Both the position numbers and the translations under genes were made by a program. Below are positions 51,875-61,040 of a stretch of 64,000 bases of DNA, one piece after another (the stretch's first letter is position 1; each line of letters opens with the position of its first letter). The stretch spans positions 5,642,001 through 5,706,000 of the forward strand of contig OZ255847.1 in the NCBI GenBank assembly GCA_965277855.1. Direction: 5' to 3'. Under the pieces are notes generated by a model, which worked only from the letters and a program-made list of their open reading frames with translations, was not told the DNA's origin and ran no database searches. Source of the DNA: Bog-105 sp965277855 (GTDB lineage Bacteria; Acidobacteriota; Terriglobia; Bryobacterales; Bryobacteraceae).

Positions 51875-53204
51875 CGAGGGCTTCGGGAATGGCCGGGTTG
51901 GAGGCCCAGTGCGCGTGAACGTAGGAGGCGAGTACATTATTGCGCATAAAGCCTTCTTCGCCTTCGTGGCAGCCGCGACGGACGGTGAGGGTATACGCGC
52001 TGTTCGATTCGGCCCGCCACTGGAGCGTGGAGTAGCGGAACTGATGACCGCGAAATGACTGCCCGGCGGCTCCCAAAATGCTGTCCCGATGAGTCGTCGC
52101 TTCCACATAGCCGAGCGCTTGCAAGCGGTCGTTCATGACTGCGTCAGCTGCAAACAAACCGGCCATCGGGTGGCTGGAACCATCGCACAGCCGGATCGCT
52201 GAACACAGATACATCAGGCCGCCGCATTCGGCGTACACCGGTTGGCCCGATTCGCAAAAAGTTTTCACCTGGTTGCGGAGCGTCACGTTTTGCGCGAGAG
52301 CGGCTGCGTGTAGTTCCGGATAGCCGCCACCGAAATAGAGCGCTTCAACAGCAGGCAGTTGTGAATCGTGGATGGGCGAGAACGCTATCAGTTCGGCGCC
52401 GAATCGTTCGAGCAAACGCAGGTTTTCGTCATAGTAGAAATGAAACGCCTCGTCGCGAGCGATACCGATGCGGCAGCAAGGCGGCTGGCGGGGTTTTGCA
52501 ACGACCGGGTTTACCGGAAGAGCCGTCGCCGAGCGGGCCATTTTGACAATTCGTTCGAGGTCGCACCAGGCGCCAACGTGTTCGGCCCAGGCGTCAAGAA
52601 GATTTGCAGAGGTGGACGTTACGTGCGCGGCATGTAAGCCGAGGTGCCGTTCCGGAAACGCCATCACGCGATCGCGCGGCAGTCCGCCGACCACCGGGAT
52701 CAGGGTAGAAGCCTGTTTCAGCAGGTCGAGATGGCCCCTGCTTCCGACACGATTTGCCAGCACGCCGGCCACGCGCAGCTCGGCATCGAACGATGCGAAA
52801 CCATTTGCCAGGGCAGCTATGCTGCGGCTCATACCCGATGCATCGATGACCAGCAGAACAGGCGCTTCGAGCCACTTGGCGACTTCCGCGGTCGATCCAC
52901 TATCGGAAATGGCATCGGCTCCATCGAACAATCCCATGACGCCTTCGATCAGGGCGATATCTGCATCCCGCGTTGCATTGTGGAACGTGGAGAGCACGCC
53001 CGCGCGACCCATCATCCAGCCGTCGAGTGTCTGGCTGGGCTTGCCGGAGGCGCCAAGATGCCAGGTCGGGTCGAGATAGTCGGGGCCGCATTTGAAGAGT
53101 GTAACCCGCAGACCGAGACGGCGCAGAGCACCGCACAATCCAACCGTGAAAGTGGTTTTACCAACGCCGCTATTTGTTCCGGCTATGGCGAGGCGCGGGA
53201 TCAC
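51822..53204 (-). CDS. cbiA: Cobyrinate a,c-diamide synthase
   Basis: 460 residues from GTG 53204. ATP- and glutamine-dependent amidation of the a and c side chains of cobyrinate. N-terminal dethiobiotin-synthetase-like domain: IAGTNSGVGKTTFTVGLCGA (residues 7-26) and FKCGPDYLDPTWHLG. C-terminal class I glutaminase: nucleophile in PVYAECGGLMYL (about 335) and His in LASYVHAHWASNP (about 431). The start overlaps the adenosyltransferase stop (GTGA). It is the last gene of the cobalamin operon and the only early-pathway enzyme in it. Confidence 0.93.
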   Translation of the reverse strand: MIPRLAIAGTNSGVGKTTFTVGLCGALRRLGLRVTLFKCGPDYLDPTWHLGASGKPSQTLDGWMMGRAGVLSTFHNATRDADIALIEGVMGLFDGADAISDSGSTAEVAKWLEAPVLLVIDASGMSRSIAALANGFASFDAELRVAGVLANRVGSRGHLDLLKQASTLIPVVGGLPRDRVMAFPERHLGLHAAHVTSTSANLLDAWAEHVGAWCDLERIVKMARSATALPVNPVVAKPRQPPCCRIGIARDEAFHFYYDENLRLLERFGAELIAFSPIHDSQLPAVEALYFGGGYPELHAAALAQNVTLRNQVKTFCESGQPVYAECGGLMYLCSAIRLCDGSSHPMAGLFAADAVMNDRLQALGYVEATTHRDSILGAAGQSFRGHQFRYSTLQWRAESNSAYTLTVRRGCHEGEEGFMRNNVLASYVHAHWASNPAIPEALVKAASSSRRALSLPAHR

Positions 53205-53776
53205 CAGGCGCGCGACCAGCGGTTACCAGGCTTATCAGCAGGCCGAAGTGCCGCATCCACACCGGCGGCGAGTTCCAGTTGGCGGCTGCATAGCCAGAGC
53301 AGATCGGAAAGGCGATTCAGGTACGCCAGAATGTGCGCGTTGTCGAGCGCGCCGCCTTCGAACAGAGCCACGGCCAATCGTTCCGCGCGCCGGCAGATGG
53401 TGCGTGCAACGTCCATGGCGGCCGCATCGGGAATTTCGCCGGGCAGCGACCAGTCGCCGAGTATCCCGGGCATCGCCTCAATGCGATGGACGTGAGCTTC
53501 GATTGCATCTACCATTTGCGGTGTAATTATCGGCGCAGGTTTGCGCGATTCCGGTGCCGTCCCGATCGCAGATCCAACTTTGAATAATTCTTTCTGCAGA
53601 TCTTTGATGAGGTCATGTACTTCCCTATCTGCGGTGATGGATCGGGCAAAGCCCAGCTGCGAAATGAGTTCGTCAATCGTGCCGTAACACTCCACGCGAG
53701 GATCGGTTTTGGACACACGCACTCCACCTGGAAGGCTGGTCTGGCCGGCGTCGCCGCGTTTAGTTGCAGTGCTCAC
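53201..53776 (-). CDS. pduO: Cob(I)alamin adenosyltransferase, PduO type
   Basis: 191 residues from GTG 53776. It transfers the adenosyl group of ATP to Co(I) corrinoids. TKRGDAGQTSLPGGVRVSK (residues 5-23) is the ATP-binding motif. DPRVECYGTIDELISQLG, MDVARTICRRAERLAVALFE and AYLNRLSDLLWLCSRQLE are the trimer-interface and corrinoid-site helices of the PduO family. It sits between cobT and cbiA with GTGA overlaps on both sides. Confidence 0.93.
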   Translation of the reverse strand: MSTATKRGDAGQTSLPGGVRVSKTDPRVECYGTIDELISQLGFARSITADREVHDLIKDLQKELFKVGSAIGTAPESRKPAPIITPQMVDAIEAHVHRIEAMPGILGDWSLPGEIPDAAAMDVARTICRRAERLAVALFEGGALDNAHILAYLNRLSDLLWLCSRQLELAAGVDAALRPADKPGNRWSRAW

Positions 53777-54858
53777 GTGGTTAGCTCCCTGGACATAAGG
53801 TCTGAGATGGAAGCTTCTTCGAACGTAGCCATTTCACGATAAAGATGCACCGCAGAACAGAGGAGATGAATGGCCAATGCGGCGCCCGTGCCTTCCCCCA
53901 GGCACATGCCGAGATCGAGCAGCGGCCTGGCTTGGGCGAAGGCGAGCAGATGGGCGTGGCCATGCTCGGCCGAACGATGCGCGAAGAAAACGTGGTTTGT
54001 TATGTCGGAATAGAAGGCCCGGGCAATCAGGAAAGCAGCGCCGCTGATAAAGCCATCTATCACCACCGGTAGGCGTTTCGCAGCAGCACCGAGTAAGAAC
54101 CCGGCCATCATGGCGATTTCGAAACCGCTGAAAGCCGAGATCACGGAGAGAGGGTCATTTGCGTTTACTCCGTGAGCCGCGAGAGCCGCCTTCACCACCC
54201 CGCATTTGTGTTCCACGCCTGCTTCGTCGAGACCGGCGCCTCTACCAACAGCCTCCGCCGGCATCACACCGGTAAACGCACAGAGCAGGGTGCTGGCCGA
54301 GGTCGAATTGCCGATGCCCATGTCCCCAATGCCTGCGATGTCGAAGTCATGGGCGGCATCGCGTGCGAGATGGATACCGGTTTCAATCGCAGCCCTGGCT
54401 TGATCCCGTGACATGGCCGGCCCGCGCAGGAAATTGGCAGTCCCGTTGCCAATACGGCAATCCAAAATCTCTGCGACTTTGGACCCCGCGACGCCCGCGT
54501 CCACCACGCGTGTTTCTATGTCGAAATGACGACACAGGACATTGATAGCACCCCCTCCGCTCACGAAGTTTTTCACCATTTCGCGGGTGATCACAGAAGG
54601 ATAGGCGCTGACTCCTTCTTCAGTGATGCCATGGTCGCCGCAGAAAACATACAGGCAGCGACGTTCGATACGCGGCATGTGACTGCCCTGAATTTCGGCT
54701 AGCTTCACAACCTGTTCTTCCAGCAGGCCGAGACTGCCGCGCGGTTTAGTCAGTGAATCCCAGCGTGCACGGACGGCCTCGGTCAGGTCCGGTTGCGGTT
54801 GACGGCGAATCTCTGCAATGGTTTCTTCAATCGTATTCGACACAAAGTACTTCTCCAT
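53773..54858 (-). CDS. cobT: Nicotinate-nucleotide--dimethylbenzimidazole phosphoribosyltransferase
   Basis: 361 residues, full length. It activates the lower-ligand base to alpha-ribazole phosphate. Signatures: RWDSLTKPRGSLGLLEEQVV, VFCGDHGITEEGVSAYPSVI, TREMVKNFVSGGGAINVL, DIAGIGDMGIGNSTSASTLL, and a catalytic Glu region near FAQARPLLDLGMCLGEGTGA. The start ATG 54858 lies 32 bp inside cobC; GTG 54843 is an alternative. Confidence 0.95.
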   Translation of the reverse strand: MEKYFVSNTIEETIAEIRRQPQPDLTEAVRARWDSLTKPRGSLGLLEEQVVKLAEIQGSHMPRIERRCLYVFCGDHGITEEGVSAYPSVITREMVKNFVSGGGAINVLCRHFDIETRVVDAGVAGSKVAEILDCRIGNGTANFLRGPAMSRDQARAAIETGIHLARDAAHDFDIAGIGDMGIGNSTSASTLLCAFTGVMPAEAVGRGAGLDEAGVEHKCGVVKAALAAHGVNANDPLSVISAFSGFEIAMMAGFLLGAAAKRLPVVIDGFISGAAFLIARAFYSDITNHVFFAHRSAEHGHAHLLAFAQARPLLDLGMCLGEGTGAALAIHLLCSAVHLYREMATFEEASISDLMSRELTT

Positions 54859-55345
54859 GTTGCTGAACGAACTCGAGCGGATTTTGTCCGCGAATTAGAT
54901 GCGCGAGAATCGAATTGACACCCTGATGCGCCACAACGGCGGCGGGCGTGTGCCCGCTGCGGATCACTTGCCAGGCAACGCTCACGCGCTCCACAAAATC
55001 ACTCCAGGATTCGCCTCCGGGAGCGCTGACACCGAGCCAATCAGCGGATTTGCGCGAGGCCAGGTCGCTCCACTTGGTCTCGATCTCCGCCCAGGTCTTG
55101 CCCGTCCACGCGCCGTAGTCGATCTCACAAAGGCCCGCAAGCTCGATTACACGCGGCGCAGGCAGAAAGCCGGCCGTCTCGCGTGCTCGTTGCAGTGGGC
55201 TCGAGTAAATGGCGCGCACATCCACCTCAGACAACGCTTCAGCCGCGCGTCTCCGCCCTTCTGGAGACAGGGGCGGATCGAGTTGGCCCAGGAACACGCC
55301 TTGCAGCGCCGGTTCCGCGTGGCGTATTAGAAAGAGAGTCGGCAT
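54827..55345 (-). CDS. cobC: Alpha-ribazole phosphatase (histidine phosphatase family)
   Basis: 172 residues. The phosphohistidine motif is FLIRHAEPALQG (His 9). Further conserved parts are FLGQLDPPLSPEGRRRA, IYSSPLQRARETA, LCEIDYGAWTGKTWAEIE and the second His in VVAHQGVNSILAHL. The position between cobS and cobT points to the CobC role, removing phosphate from alpha-ribazole 5'-phosphate. It overlaps cobS by 19 bp and cobT by 32 bp. Confidence 0.88.
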   Translation of the reverse strand: MPTLFLIRHAEPALQGVFLGQLDPPLSPEGRRRAAEALSEVDVRAIYSSPLQRARETAGFLPAPRVIELAGLCEIDYGAWTGKTWAEIETKWSDLASRKSADWLGVSAPGGESWSDFVERVSVAWQVIRSGHTPAAVVAHQGVNSILAHLIRGQNPLEFVQQHGEVLCVEYD

Positions 55346-56052
55346 GTGAGAATCATGAGGTTGATCGTTTCAACAGCCTGGCAAGCTGCTCCGAGGCAAT
55401 CGCCGTTTACTCCGCCGAGCCGTCGCAGAAACCAGGCGCGCGCGAAAACCAGCACGATGGCACTCGCTAGCAGCATGGACAGCGCGTAACGCCAGCCCGC
55501 GATGAAGCTGATTGCGATCGCCTGCGCCGCTGCCGCGATGAGTGTACCGCGCGAAATCGCGGATGCAAACCCACGGCCGAGACCATCTCCGGTAGGGGAA
55601 GTTGTTCCACCCAAGACAACTAGGGCAGTGCGCGATAAGGCGACGGCTCCGGCAAGCGCGTACACCGGGTTGATCCGGCATTCGGCGAGAGCCTGCGAGC
55701 GGAGCGCAATCGAAATCACCAAGGCAACGGCGCCATACGTTCCGATGCGGCTGTCTTTCAAGATCAACATGATCTTTTCGCGACTGCGGCCCGCGCGGAA
55801 AGCATCTGCGACATCCGCGAGAGCGTCTTCATGCAGGCAGCCGGTCACCGTCACTAACCAACCAATAGCGAGCAACGCTGCCAGCGACTTGCTTATGAGC
55901 TGATTCGAAACGAGCATTATGACTCCGGCGGACGCGCCGAGTAAAACGCCTGCGAGCGGAAAGAAGGTCGCAGACTCGCCGGGCGATGCCGTATCGCCGT
56001 GAATCGGCCACACGGTTAAGAATTGGAGTGCACCCAAAAAACGCGCGATCAT
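55327..56052 (-). CDS. cobS: Adenosylcobinamide-GDP ribazoletransferase
   Basis: 241 residues with several membrane helices. It joins adenosylcobinamide-GDP and alpha-ribazole in the last assembly step. ALQFLTVWPI near the start is conserved, and the catalytic segment GCLHEDALADVADAFRAGRS followed by LILKDSRIGTYGAVALV (about 70-108) matches the CobS D-x-x-A-D-x-x-D pattern. Its ATG overlaps the cobU stop (ATGA). Confidence 0.93.
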   Translation of the reverse strand: MIARFLGALQFLTVWPIHGDTASPGESATFFPLAGVLLGASAGVIMLVSNQLISKSLAALLAIGWLVTVTGCLHEDALADVADAFRAGRSREKIMLILKDSRIGTYGAVALVISIALRSQALAECRINPVYALAGAVALSRTALVVLGGTTSPTGDGLGRGFASAISRGTLIAAAAQAIAISFIAGWRYALSMLLASAIVLVFARAWFLRRLGGVNGDCLGAACQAVETINLMILTCRLSF

Positions 56053-56549
56053 TTGATGCGCAGTCCGATACCGAAGATCATCCAGTGAACCTCGCTGGCT
56101 CGTTCCGCCGCAAGTTGGTTGAGACGGCCGGCATGATCGCGGAACCGGCGGCCCAGCTCATGATCGGGAACAATACCGCAACCGACTTCGTTGGTGACCA
56201 GAATAATTTTGGTGGAAGCGCAAGCGGCGGATTCCACAAGCTCCTGACAATCGGAAGCGAGCTCACGATCTGCTAGGAGGCAATTGCTCAACCAGATCGT
56301 GAGGCAATCGACGACAATCGAGTCGTATTTGCCGTCTTCGGCGCGGATGCGTTGGGCGACGTCGAAAGGTTCTTCCCAAGTGGTAACATCCGGAGCGCGT
56401 TCCGCTCGATGATACGCGATGCGCTGGTGCATTTCATCGTCCGAGGCGTGTGCCGTGGCAATAAAGCCGACGCGCGGGCCGGCCGCGTGCATCATCTGTA
56501 ACGCAGCTCTACTTTTACCGCTGCGGCTTCCTCCGCCGATGAGGATCAT
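56049..56549 (-). CDS. cobU: Adenosylcobinamide kinase / guanylyltransferase
   Basis: 166 residues. It phosphorylates adenosylcobinamide and transfers GMP to it. P-loop GGGSRSGKSRAALQMM (residues 5-20), then FIATAHASDDEMHQRIAYHR, VDCLTIWLSNCLL, and VTNEVGCGIVPDHELGRRFR with NQLAAERASEVHWMIFGIGL. Slightly short but complete. ATGA overlaps with btuC upstream and cobS downstream. Confidence 0.94.
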   Translation of the reverse strand: MILIGGGSRSGKSRAALQMMHAAGPRVGFIATAHASDDEMHQRIAYHRAERAPDVTTWEEPFDVAQRIRAEDGKYDSIVVDCLTIWLSNCLLADRELASDCQELVESAACASTKIILVTNEVGCGIVPDHELGRRFRDHAGRLNQLAAERASEVHWMIFGIGLRIK

Positions 56550-57547
56550 AGCCTGACCCCCAGCCTACGGCGGCTACGCAGCATCCAGATAAAGAAGGGA
56601 CCGCCTAGCAGGGCAGTGATGACACCAACCGGAATCTCGACCGGAGCCATGATGGTTCGCGAGAACACATCGCACAGGGCGACGAAAGCGCCACCCAACA
56701 GGAACGAACAGGGTGCGAGAATGCGATGATCGGCACCCAGCCAAAGCCGCAGCGCATGCGGCACGATGAGACCAACGAAACCGATCGGCCCAGTGAGAGC
56801 CGTGACTGCGCCTGTCAGAATAGACCCGGCAACACAGCCGATGAGCAGCAAGCGGTTGGTATTAAGACCGCGCGTAGCCGCCCACGTTTCGCCCACTGCA
56901 AGCAGATTCCACTCGCGGCTGTACCAGAAAACCACGAAGCAAACCGGTGCAAGAACGATCGTGAGCCAGAGCAGCGTGGAGTAAGCGGGCGCGTCGATCC
57001 CACCCATCAGCCAGCGAGTTACCGAGAACGATTTCAGAAAGCCGACCAGGTTCGAGAGCAGAAGGATAGCCGCGCCACACATGGTTTCGATCGTCACGCC
57101 GGCGAGCAGCAAACCAATGGAGGACATCTTTCCACCGTCGGAGGAAATGCCGATGAGGAGAAGCAGCACGGCCGCGGATCCCACACAGGCCGACAGGCTG
57201 ACCGCCGAGATATGCCCGATGCCGTTCCAGCCGAAAAAAATTGCAAGCACCGCGCCGAGCGACGCGCCCCCAGAGACGCCGAGCGTATACGGCGTAGCGA
57301 GCGGATTCCGCAGCAGAGCTTGAAACAGGACACCCGAGAGACCAAGAGCGCCCCCAGTCCACAGTGCAAGCAGAGTGCGCGGAATACGTAGTTGAATCAG
57401 AATCTCGCGATCCGGCGAAAGACCCTGCAGCGCGCGCTGCAAGTTCACACTATGGGAACCAACCATCACGGCTATCAGACCTGAAGCAAACACCACAATC
57501 ATTGAGAACGATAGGGCGGCCGTCCAGCTGCGGTGTTTATGCACCAT
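56546..57547 (-). CDS. btuC: Corrinoid ABC transporter permease (FecCD/BtuC family)
   Basis: 333 residues with about nine to ten membrane helices. Conserved FecCD blocks: LIQLRIPRTLLALWTGGALG, GVLFQALLRNPLATPYTLGV, SGGASLGAVLAIFFGW, TALTGPIGFVGLIVPHALRL, and VEIPVGVITALLGGPFFIWM. It forms the inner-membrane channel with BtuD and receives corrinoid from BtuF. Substrate assignment rests on its place inside a cobalamin operon; iron-siderophore permeases look alike. It overlaps btuD by 11 bp. Confidence 0.92.
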   Translation of the reverse strand: MVHKHRSWTAALSFSMIVVFASGLIAVMVGSHSVNLQRALQGLSPDREILIQLRIPRTLLALWTGGALGLSGVLFQALLRNPLATPYTLGVSGGASLGAVLAIFFGWNGIGHISAVSLSACVGSAAVLLLLIGISSDGGKMSSIGLLLAGVTIETMCGAAILLLSNLVGFLKSFSVTRWLMGGIDAPAYSTLLWLTIVLAPVCFVVFWYSREWNLLAVGETWAATRGLNTNRLLLIGCVAGSILTGAVTALTGPIGFVGLIVPHALRLWLGADHRILAPCSFLLGGAFVALCDVFSRTIMAPVEIPVGVITALLGGPFFIWMLRSRRRLGVRL

Positions 57548-58307
57548 AAAGCATCCAAGGCTGGCCGGAAGGTTTGTGATGCAATTTCACGCGGACCTGA
57601 AACACTTCTTCGATCAATTCGGCGCGCAGTATGTCTACCGGTGCGCCAAGCGCGCGAACGCGGCCCCGTTGCAGCAGCACCAGCCGGTCTGCATAAGCGG
57701 CGGCGAGATTCAAATCGTGAGTCACTGCGACGACCAGCAAACCCTGCCGGCTCAAGTCGCGAAGCAGTTCATGTAAAGAAACCTGATGTTGAAGGTCAAG
57801 ATGTGACGCTGGTTCGTCAAGCAGCAATACTTGCGGTTGCTGGGCCAGCGCCGAAGCCAGCAGAATTCGCTGCTTCTCCCCTCCGCTCAGAGTGCGGAAG
57901 TCTCGTTGGCGAAAGCTCGACATTTCGGTGGAGGCCAGAGCGCTCGTCACGGCGTCGTGATCGGCCGGAGATTCGTAGAGTCCGGTGCGATGCGGCATCC
58001 TCCCCATGTAGACCACCTCCTCCGCGGTAAACGGGAATTCGGATGGCTCGGTCTGTTGCACCACAGCGACCCGGCGGGCAAAATCGCGGCGAGCCCACTG
58101 GCTGGCATGCCGGTCTAGAAAATGGCATGTGCCAAAGGTGGGCGCAGCGAGTCCAGCGATGAGTGAGAGCAGCGTCGACTTGCCTGCGCCATTGGGCCCC
58201 GCAATCGCAACGAACTCTGAGCGATGCAAGCTAAGCGAAACGGATTGGAGCACGTCGGAACTCCCGTAACGAACGCCGGCGTTCTCCAGGCGAAACAGGC
58301 AATTCAT
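57537..58307 (-). CDS. btuD: Corrinoid ABC transporter ATP-binding protein
   Basis: 256 residues. Walker A AGPNGAGKSTLLSLIAGL (about 37-54), Q-loop in AVVQQTEPSEFPFTAEEVVY, signature LSGGEKQRILLASALAQQPQ, Walker B VLLLDEPASHLDLQHQ and H-loop VAVTHDLNLAAAYAD. It powers the BtuC permease. Its start overlaps the btuF stop (ATGA at 58304-58307). Confidence 0.94.
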   Translation of the reverse strand: MNCLFRLENAGVRYGSSDVLQSVSLSLHRSEFVAIAGPNGAGKSTLLSLIAGLAAPTFGTCHFLDRHASQWARRDFARRVAVVQQTEPSEFPFTAEEVVYMGRMPHRTGLYESPADHDAVTSALASTEMSSFRQRDFRTLSGGEKQRILLASALAQQPQVLLLDEPASHLDLQHQVSLHELLRDLSRQGLLVVAVTHDLNLAAAYADRLVLLQRGRVRALGAPVDILRAELIEEVFQVRVKLHHKPSGQPWMLYGA

Positions 58308-59140
58308 TGAGCGATCTCCGGATGCAGCAGGTGGAGCAGCGTATTGGCCGCTTCGACTGCCCGCGGGCCGGGCACCAGAAAGGCGGCGGCAGGAATCGCG
58401 TAGACGTGGCCCGTAGTCACTGCTTTGAGCGAGCGCTGGGTTTGCCAGAGAGACAGAACCTCCTGCTGTTTGGGGTGGCTCTCCCCGCTGAGTTCTAGGA
58501 TGACGTCGGGATTTCGTGCCAAGATTTCTTCCAAAGAAACTTTCGGATAAGGAGTAGCGGCATCGCTAAAGATGTTTGTGCCGCCGGCGGTGTTGAGCAG
58601 GTCGGAAAAGTAGGAGGACCCTCCGCCGGCGATCAGGCCTTCGAGATTTCCTGGATTATGGCCCACGAGGAACACGGTCGCCGGCCGCGGACGATCTGCG
58701 GTGAGTCTTTTTATAGCCTGCAAGTGCGCTTGCATGTCGGCAATCATTTGTTCGGCAGCTGTAGTGGCCCCGGCTGCTTTGCCGATGGCTCGCGCGCCGG
58801 CGTAGATCTCGTCGAGGTTATGGCTTTGCACTTCGATATGCGCGATGTGGAGGCGCCCGAGTTCCTCGCTGAGATGATTCGGCTGCGCTTGCACGACGAC
58901 CAGATCCGGGTGGAGCGCGACGATTGTTTCGATATCCGGTTTAAGATACCCGCCGATTTTGGGCAGCTTTAAAGCTTGCTGCGGAAAGTTGCAATAGACT
59001 GTAACGCCGACAACACGCGGTCCGAGGCCAATGGCAAAGAGCGTTTCAGTAATGCTGGGGGCGGTCGAGATAATGCGCTGCGGTGCCGCGCCCAAGAGGC
59101 CTAGGGTAGCGAAGAGCAGAGTTACGAACTTCACTGGCAC
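58304..59140 (-). CDS. btuF: Corrinoid ABC transporter substrate-binding protein
   Basis: 278 residues. A signal peptide (KFVTLLFATLGLLGAAPQ) directs it to the periplasm. QRIISTAPSITETLFAIGLG, VVGVTVYCNFPQQALKLPKI and GGYLKPDIETIVALHPDLVV are hallmark blocks of the BtuF/FecB class III binding proteins. The second lobe carries VSLEEILARNPDVILELSG. It overlaps the PLP-enzyme gene by 10 bp. Confidence 0.92.
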   Translation of the reverse strand: MPVKFVTLLFATLGLLGAAPQRIISTAPSITETLFAIGLGPRVVGVTVYCNFPQQALKLPKIGGYLKPDIETIVALHPDLVVVQAQPNHLSEELGRLHIAHIEVQSHNLDEIYAGARAIGKAAGATTAAEQMIADMQAHLQAIKRLTADRPRPATVFLVGHNPGNLEGLIAGGGSSYFSDLLNTAGGTNIFSDAATPYPKVSLEEILARNPDVILELSGESHPKQQEVLSLWQTQRSLKAVTTGHVYAIPAAAFLVPGPRAVEAANTLLHLLHPEIAQ

Positions 59141-60138
59141 TCTCTCCAGGCAGCAAGCAGCCGCTCATTTTCGTGGCGCCGGCGCACGGCGATTCGGACC
59201 GATTCGCCTGCTAGGCCCGGCCAGTTCGAGCAATTCCGAATCAGGATTTTGTGTTCAAGCAAGTGATCGCAAAGCAATTGAGCCCGGTAGCCCAATGGCA
59301 CGTAAAGGAAATTTGCATCGCTTTCATGCGGGGTTGCCGCGGGCAATATGCGAATCTGTTTTTGAAGCCAGTCACGCTCCGCGACTATGAACTCTCTCGA
59401 TAGCGCGGCATGCTTCAAATCGGCTAACGCAGCGAGCGCCGCCGCTTCAGCAAACGCATTCACCTGCCAGGGCTCCCGCTGCTGTTTCCAGAGACTTATC
59501 CTTTCAGCAGTCGCGAGAAGCGCGCCGATCCGCAAACCGGGCAGTGCATAAAACTTTGTCAGGGAGCGCAGAATGATCAGTTGCGGATGCCGGTGCAGCA
59601 GCGTAGCGGCTGAAGCATGCTCGGAAAAGTCGAGGAAAGACTCATCGATGAGAATAGGGTCGTTCGATGCGGCTAAGCGCTGCTTCAGAAAGTCGAGCGG
59701 CAGGGTCCATGCAGTTGGATTCGCCGGGCGCGTAAGAACAAGCAATCCGCTCTGCGGCCATGTTTCCGGGCGTTGCAGATCCGCTGTGCTCGCGTTTCGA
59801 AACAAACGATGAAATTCGGAGAAGACGGGGAGGGCCAGTGTTGCCTGCTTTGTTTCAGGCATCACGCGCGCCAGAAACGAAATCAGTTCGGTTGCGCCGT
59901 TGCCGGCAAGCACCTGGTCCTCTGTTATGTTCCAGGTCTGCGCCAGGGACTGGATAAGCAGTAACGCGTCGGGTTCGGGATAGTGCGCGATGCGATCGAG
60001 GGCCGCGCAAATGGCTGGCCCCACACTCGCCGATGGTCCCAACGGATTGATGCTCGCGCTGGCGTCGAGCACTTCGCGCCAATCCCAGCCGTGCTCACGC
60101 GCGATAGCGAATAAGTTTCCGCCGTGAGTTATTCCCAT
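59131..60138 (-). CDS. cobD: CobD-type PLP-dependent decarboxylase/aminotransferase (threonine-phosphate decarboxylase-like)
   Basis: About 335 residues from ATG 60138, because THGGNLFAIAREHG is where this family begins; a reading from 60168 adds ten residues. DASASINPLGPS, VLAGNGATELISFLARVMPE, PILIDESFLDFSEH and the PLP-lysine segment LRSLTKFYALPGLRIG (Lys about 205) identify a fold-type I enzyme of the histidinol-phosphate aminotransferase/CobD group. In this operon it most likely makes (R)-1-amino-2-propanol phosphate, the linker used by CbiB. It overlaps cbiB by 10 bp. Confidence 0.87.
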   Translation of the reverse strand: MGITHGGNLFAIAREHGWDWREVLDASASINPLGPSASVGPAICAALDRIAHYPEPDALLLIQSLAQTWNITEDQVLAGNGATELISFLARVMPETKQATLALPVFSEFHRLFRNASTADLQRPETWPQSGLLVLTRPANPTAWTLPLDFLKQRLAASNDPILIDESFLDFSEHASAATLLHRHPQLIILRSLTKFYALPGLRIGALLATAERISLWKQQREPWQVNAFAEAAALAALADLKHAALSREFIVAERDWLQKQIRILPAATPHESDANFLYVPLGYRAQLLCDHLLEHKILIRNCSNWPGLAGESVRIAVRRRHENERLLAAWRECQ

Positions 60139-61040
60139 GCCAGATACCCGAGGATCCCAGCCAGACAAATCGCCTCCGAGACGTACAGGAGAATGCGGAC
60201 CTGGCGAAAAAGCCCGCGCGTTAGCGGGACGATTGAGTCACCCATCGCCGGCTTACGGCTGGGAACGCCATGATAGAAATTCAGTCCCCCGAGTTGGACC
60301 CCCAGTGCGCCCGCACAGGCAGACTCGGGGTAGCCGGCATTGGGACTGGGCTGGTTATGCGCGTCGCGTATCGTCATCTGCACGGCGCGCCTAATGCTGA
60401 ACCCCGGCAACAACGCAGCCGCACAGATTACGATTGCCGTTAGGCGTGCCGGTATAAAGTTGGCAATGTCGTCTGCTCGCGCGGAGAACCAGCCGAACTC
60501 CAGATAACGCTCGTTCTTGTGTCCGACCATGCTGTCCAGGGTGTTGATCGCTTTATAAGCAGCCATGCACGCGGGGCCTCCGAGCGCGAGGTAGAACAAC
60601 GGCGCGATTACGCCATCACTCAAGTTTTCAGCGACCGTCTCAATCGTCGCGCGCAGTATTTCGGGTTCGTCCAGAATCGCTGTGTCGCGACCTACTATGC
60701 GCGAAAGTTTGTCCCTTGCGTCTGCCGGATTCGCGCGTTCGAGTGCGTGGACCACGCGACTGGATTGGACGTCGAGATCACGCGCGGCCAGTAGTGCGTA
60801 AATCCAATAAATATTCGCCCAAGGCAGCGTGATCCGAACAGCCACAGTCGACGCGCCCACTACTGAAAACCAGAAAAGCGCTCCGGCCAGGCGCAGCGGA
60901 AGCCGCGTACTGCGCCAGAAGCGTTCCGCTTTGGTGGCGAGCCACCCGATCGCACGCACGGGATGCGGCAACCAGGGTGGATCGCCGAGAGCCAAGTCGA
61001 GCGCTGCGCCGCAAACTAGCTCGGAAGGCTTTATCGGCAC
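60129..61040 (-). CDS. cbiB: Adenosylcobinamide-phosphate synthase
   Basis: 303 residues with several membrane helices. It attaches aminopropanol (phosphate) to adenosylcobyric acid. LDLALGDPPWLPHPVRAIGW near the start, ETVAENLSDGVIAPLFYLAL, KAINTLDSMVGHKNERYLEF, and RDAHNQPSPNAGYPESACAG are diagnostic. Overlaps cobQ by 10 bp upstream and the PLP-enzyme gene downstream. Confidence 0.95.
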   Translation of the reverse strand: MPIKPSELVCGAALDLALGDPPWLPHPVRAIGWLATKAERFWRSTRLPLRLAGALFWFSVVGASTVAVRITLPWANIYWIYALLAARDLDVQSSRVVHALERANPADARDKLSRIVGRDTAILDEPEILRATIETVAENLSDGVIAPLFYLALGGPACMAAYKAINTLDSMVGHKNERYLEFGWFSARADDIANFIPARLTAIVICAAALLPGFSIRRAVQMTIRDAHNQPSPNAGYPESACAGALGVQLGGLNFYHGVPSRKPAMGDSIVPLTRGLFRQVRILLYVSEAICLAGILGYLAWE